DNA from: Bacillota bacterium
GTDB lineage: Bacteria; Bacillota; Clostridia; Clostridiales; Clostridiaceae
NCBI GenBank assembly: GCA_023440105.1
Contig: JAEXSY010000519.1
Coordinates: 1-5,789, forward strand
Length of the DNA stretch: 5,789 nucleotides
Reading direction: 5' to 3'
The position numbers and the translations under genes are program-made. Below the pieces are notes generated by a model, which had not been told where the DNA came from, made no database searches, and saw only the letters and a list, made by a program, of their open reading frames with translations. Position 1 is the first letter of the stretch; the number at the start of each line of letters is the position of its first letter. Below are positions 5,268 through 5,789 of this stretch, one piece after another.

Positions 5268-5789
5268 TTATCCTGCAGTTAATGGCTCTATTGATTTTAT
5301 AGCTTCTTCATTCTTCTCTTCTATTTCTGATGTTCTTATCTGGTCTTTCTGTGATGCTCTTATGTAAGTTGGTACCACCTCAGCTATCTTATCCTTAACT
5401 TGCTCCTTTGTTCCCTTACGTACTACATCTAATATTTCCTGAATCTGTTTCTTAACCTCATCTAAATCAAACTCCCCAGGCTTACCGATAAATATCTTCT
5501 CATGAGGTGTTTCTGTAAGGCCTTCCTCGTTCATAAGCAGTTCTTCATAAAGCTTTTCTCCTGGTCTAAGCCCCGTGACCTCTATCTTTATATCTGTGTG
5601 AGGCTCATAGCCTGATAGCCTTATTAAATCCTCTGCCATGTCATATATCCTTACAGGACTTCCCATATCCAGTACAAATATCTCTCCACCCTTAGCATAA
5701 GCACCAGCCTGAAGTACAAGCTGTGCTGCCTCTGGTATCAGCATAAAGTATCTGGTTATACCCTTATGTGTTACAGTTACAGGGCCTCC
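5268..5789 (-). CDS. pglF: PglF/CapD-type UDP-GlcNAc 4,6-dehydratase, C-terminal part (5' end outside window)
   Basis: This is the last 173 residues of a nucleotide-sugar dehydratase of the extended SDR superfamily. The frame is open to the window edge, so the true start lies beyond base 5789. The in-frame ATG at 5744 is internal, because the residues before it (GGPVTVTHKGITRYF) are conserved family sequence. Visible signatures are the TRYFMLIPEAAQLVLQAG segment (about residues 12-29), GGEIFVLDMG (34-43) and GLRPGEKLYEELL (73-85), all typical of the long, membrane-anchored CapD/WbpM/PglF class. The catalytic and NAD-binding motifs are off the window. Family knowledge: PglF converts UDP-GlcNAc to the 4-keto-6-deoxy sugar, the first step to bacillosamine. 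The aminotransferase and acetyltransferase downstream support that role. After VPTY (about 139-142) comes an unusual 31-residue polar, Glu/Lys-rich tail. Alternatives are a dehydratase for FucNAc or QuiNAc synthesis. The family is certain; the exact product is likely. Confidence 0.9.
   Translation of the reverse strand, partial: GGPVTVTHKGITRYFMLIPEAAQLVLQAGAYAKGGEIFVLDMGSPVRIYDMAEDLIRLSGYEPHTDIKIEVTGLRPGEKLYEELLMNEEGLTETPHEKIFIGKPGEFDLDEVKKQIQEILDVVRKGTKEQVKDKIAEVVPTYIRASQKDQIRTSEIEEKNEEAIKSIEPLTAG

Noticed and set aside
5742..5744. ATG as the start of a 158-residue gene
   Set aside because: The frame continues upstream to the window edge with family-conserved residues, so this methionine is internal to the dehydratase.
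1..5789. tRNA, rRNA, CRISPR array, insertion sequence or attachment site
   Set aside because: Coding sequence fills nearly the whole window, and no spaced direct repeats, terminal inverted repeats, transposase motifs or tRNA-like folds were seen by eye.

Overview
The window is a single-direction slice of a surface-glycan (capsule, O-antigen-like or protein-glycan) biosynthesis locus. All seven genes lie on the minus strand, so the operon reads from base 5789 down to base 1. The DNA is clearly AT-rich, codons favour A/T endings and AGA/ATA, and the Shine-Dalgarno sites are strong (AAGGAG, GGAGG, GGGAG). Together these suggest a low-GC Firmicute, most likely Clostridium-like. This is inferred from composition and protein style; no marker gene is present.

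Layout in transcription order: (1) 3' end of a PglF/CapD-type nucleotide-sugar 4,6-dehydratase, cut by the window edge (5268-5789); (2) a 109-bp spacer with a possible promoter; (3) a PglE-type PLP sugar aminotransferase (4004-5158); (4) a PglC-type membrane phosphoglycosyl transferase (3367-4038, overlapping the previous gene by 35 bp); (5) a PglD-type left-handed beta-helix N-acetyltransferase (2753-3370, 4-bp overlap); (6) a GT4 glycosyltransferase (1619-2749); (7) a UDP-HexNAc 6-dehydrogenase of the WbpO/TviB type (258-1616); (8) the N-terminus of a WbpP/TviC-type UDP-HexNAc 4-epimerase, cut by the window start (1-256). After the spacer every junction is 3 bp or less, or overlapping, so these genes look translationally coupled.

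The genes form a readable pathway. PglF, PglE and PglD analogues would turn UDP-GlcNAc into UDP-N,N'-diacetylbacillosamine. The PglC analogue would load the phospho-sugar onto undecaprenyl phosphate at the cytoplasmic membrane face. The GT4 enzyme would add the second sugar. The last two genes would supply UDP-GalNAc and/or UDP-GalNAcA. Apart from the dehydrogenase, the order resembles the Campylobacter pgl locus (pglF-E-D-C-A ... gne). No oligosaccharyltransferase, flippase or polymerase is in the window, so the final use of the glycan cannot be decided here.

The genes are intact members of known families. The least ordinary features are a 19-residue low-complexity insertion in the dehydrogenase, the bacillosamine plus uronic-acid combination, and the 35-bp gene overlap. 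I did not find a wholly undescribed system.
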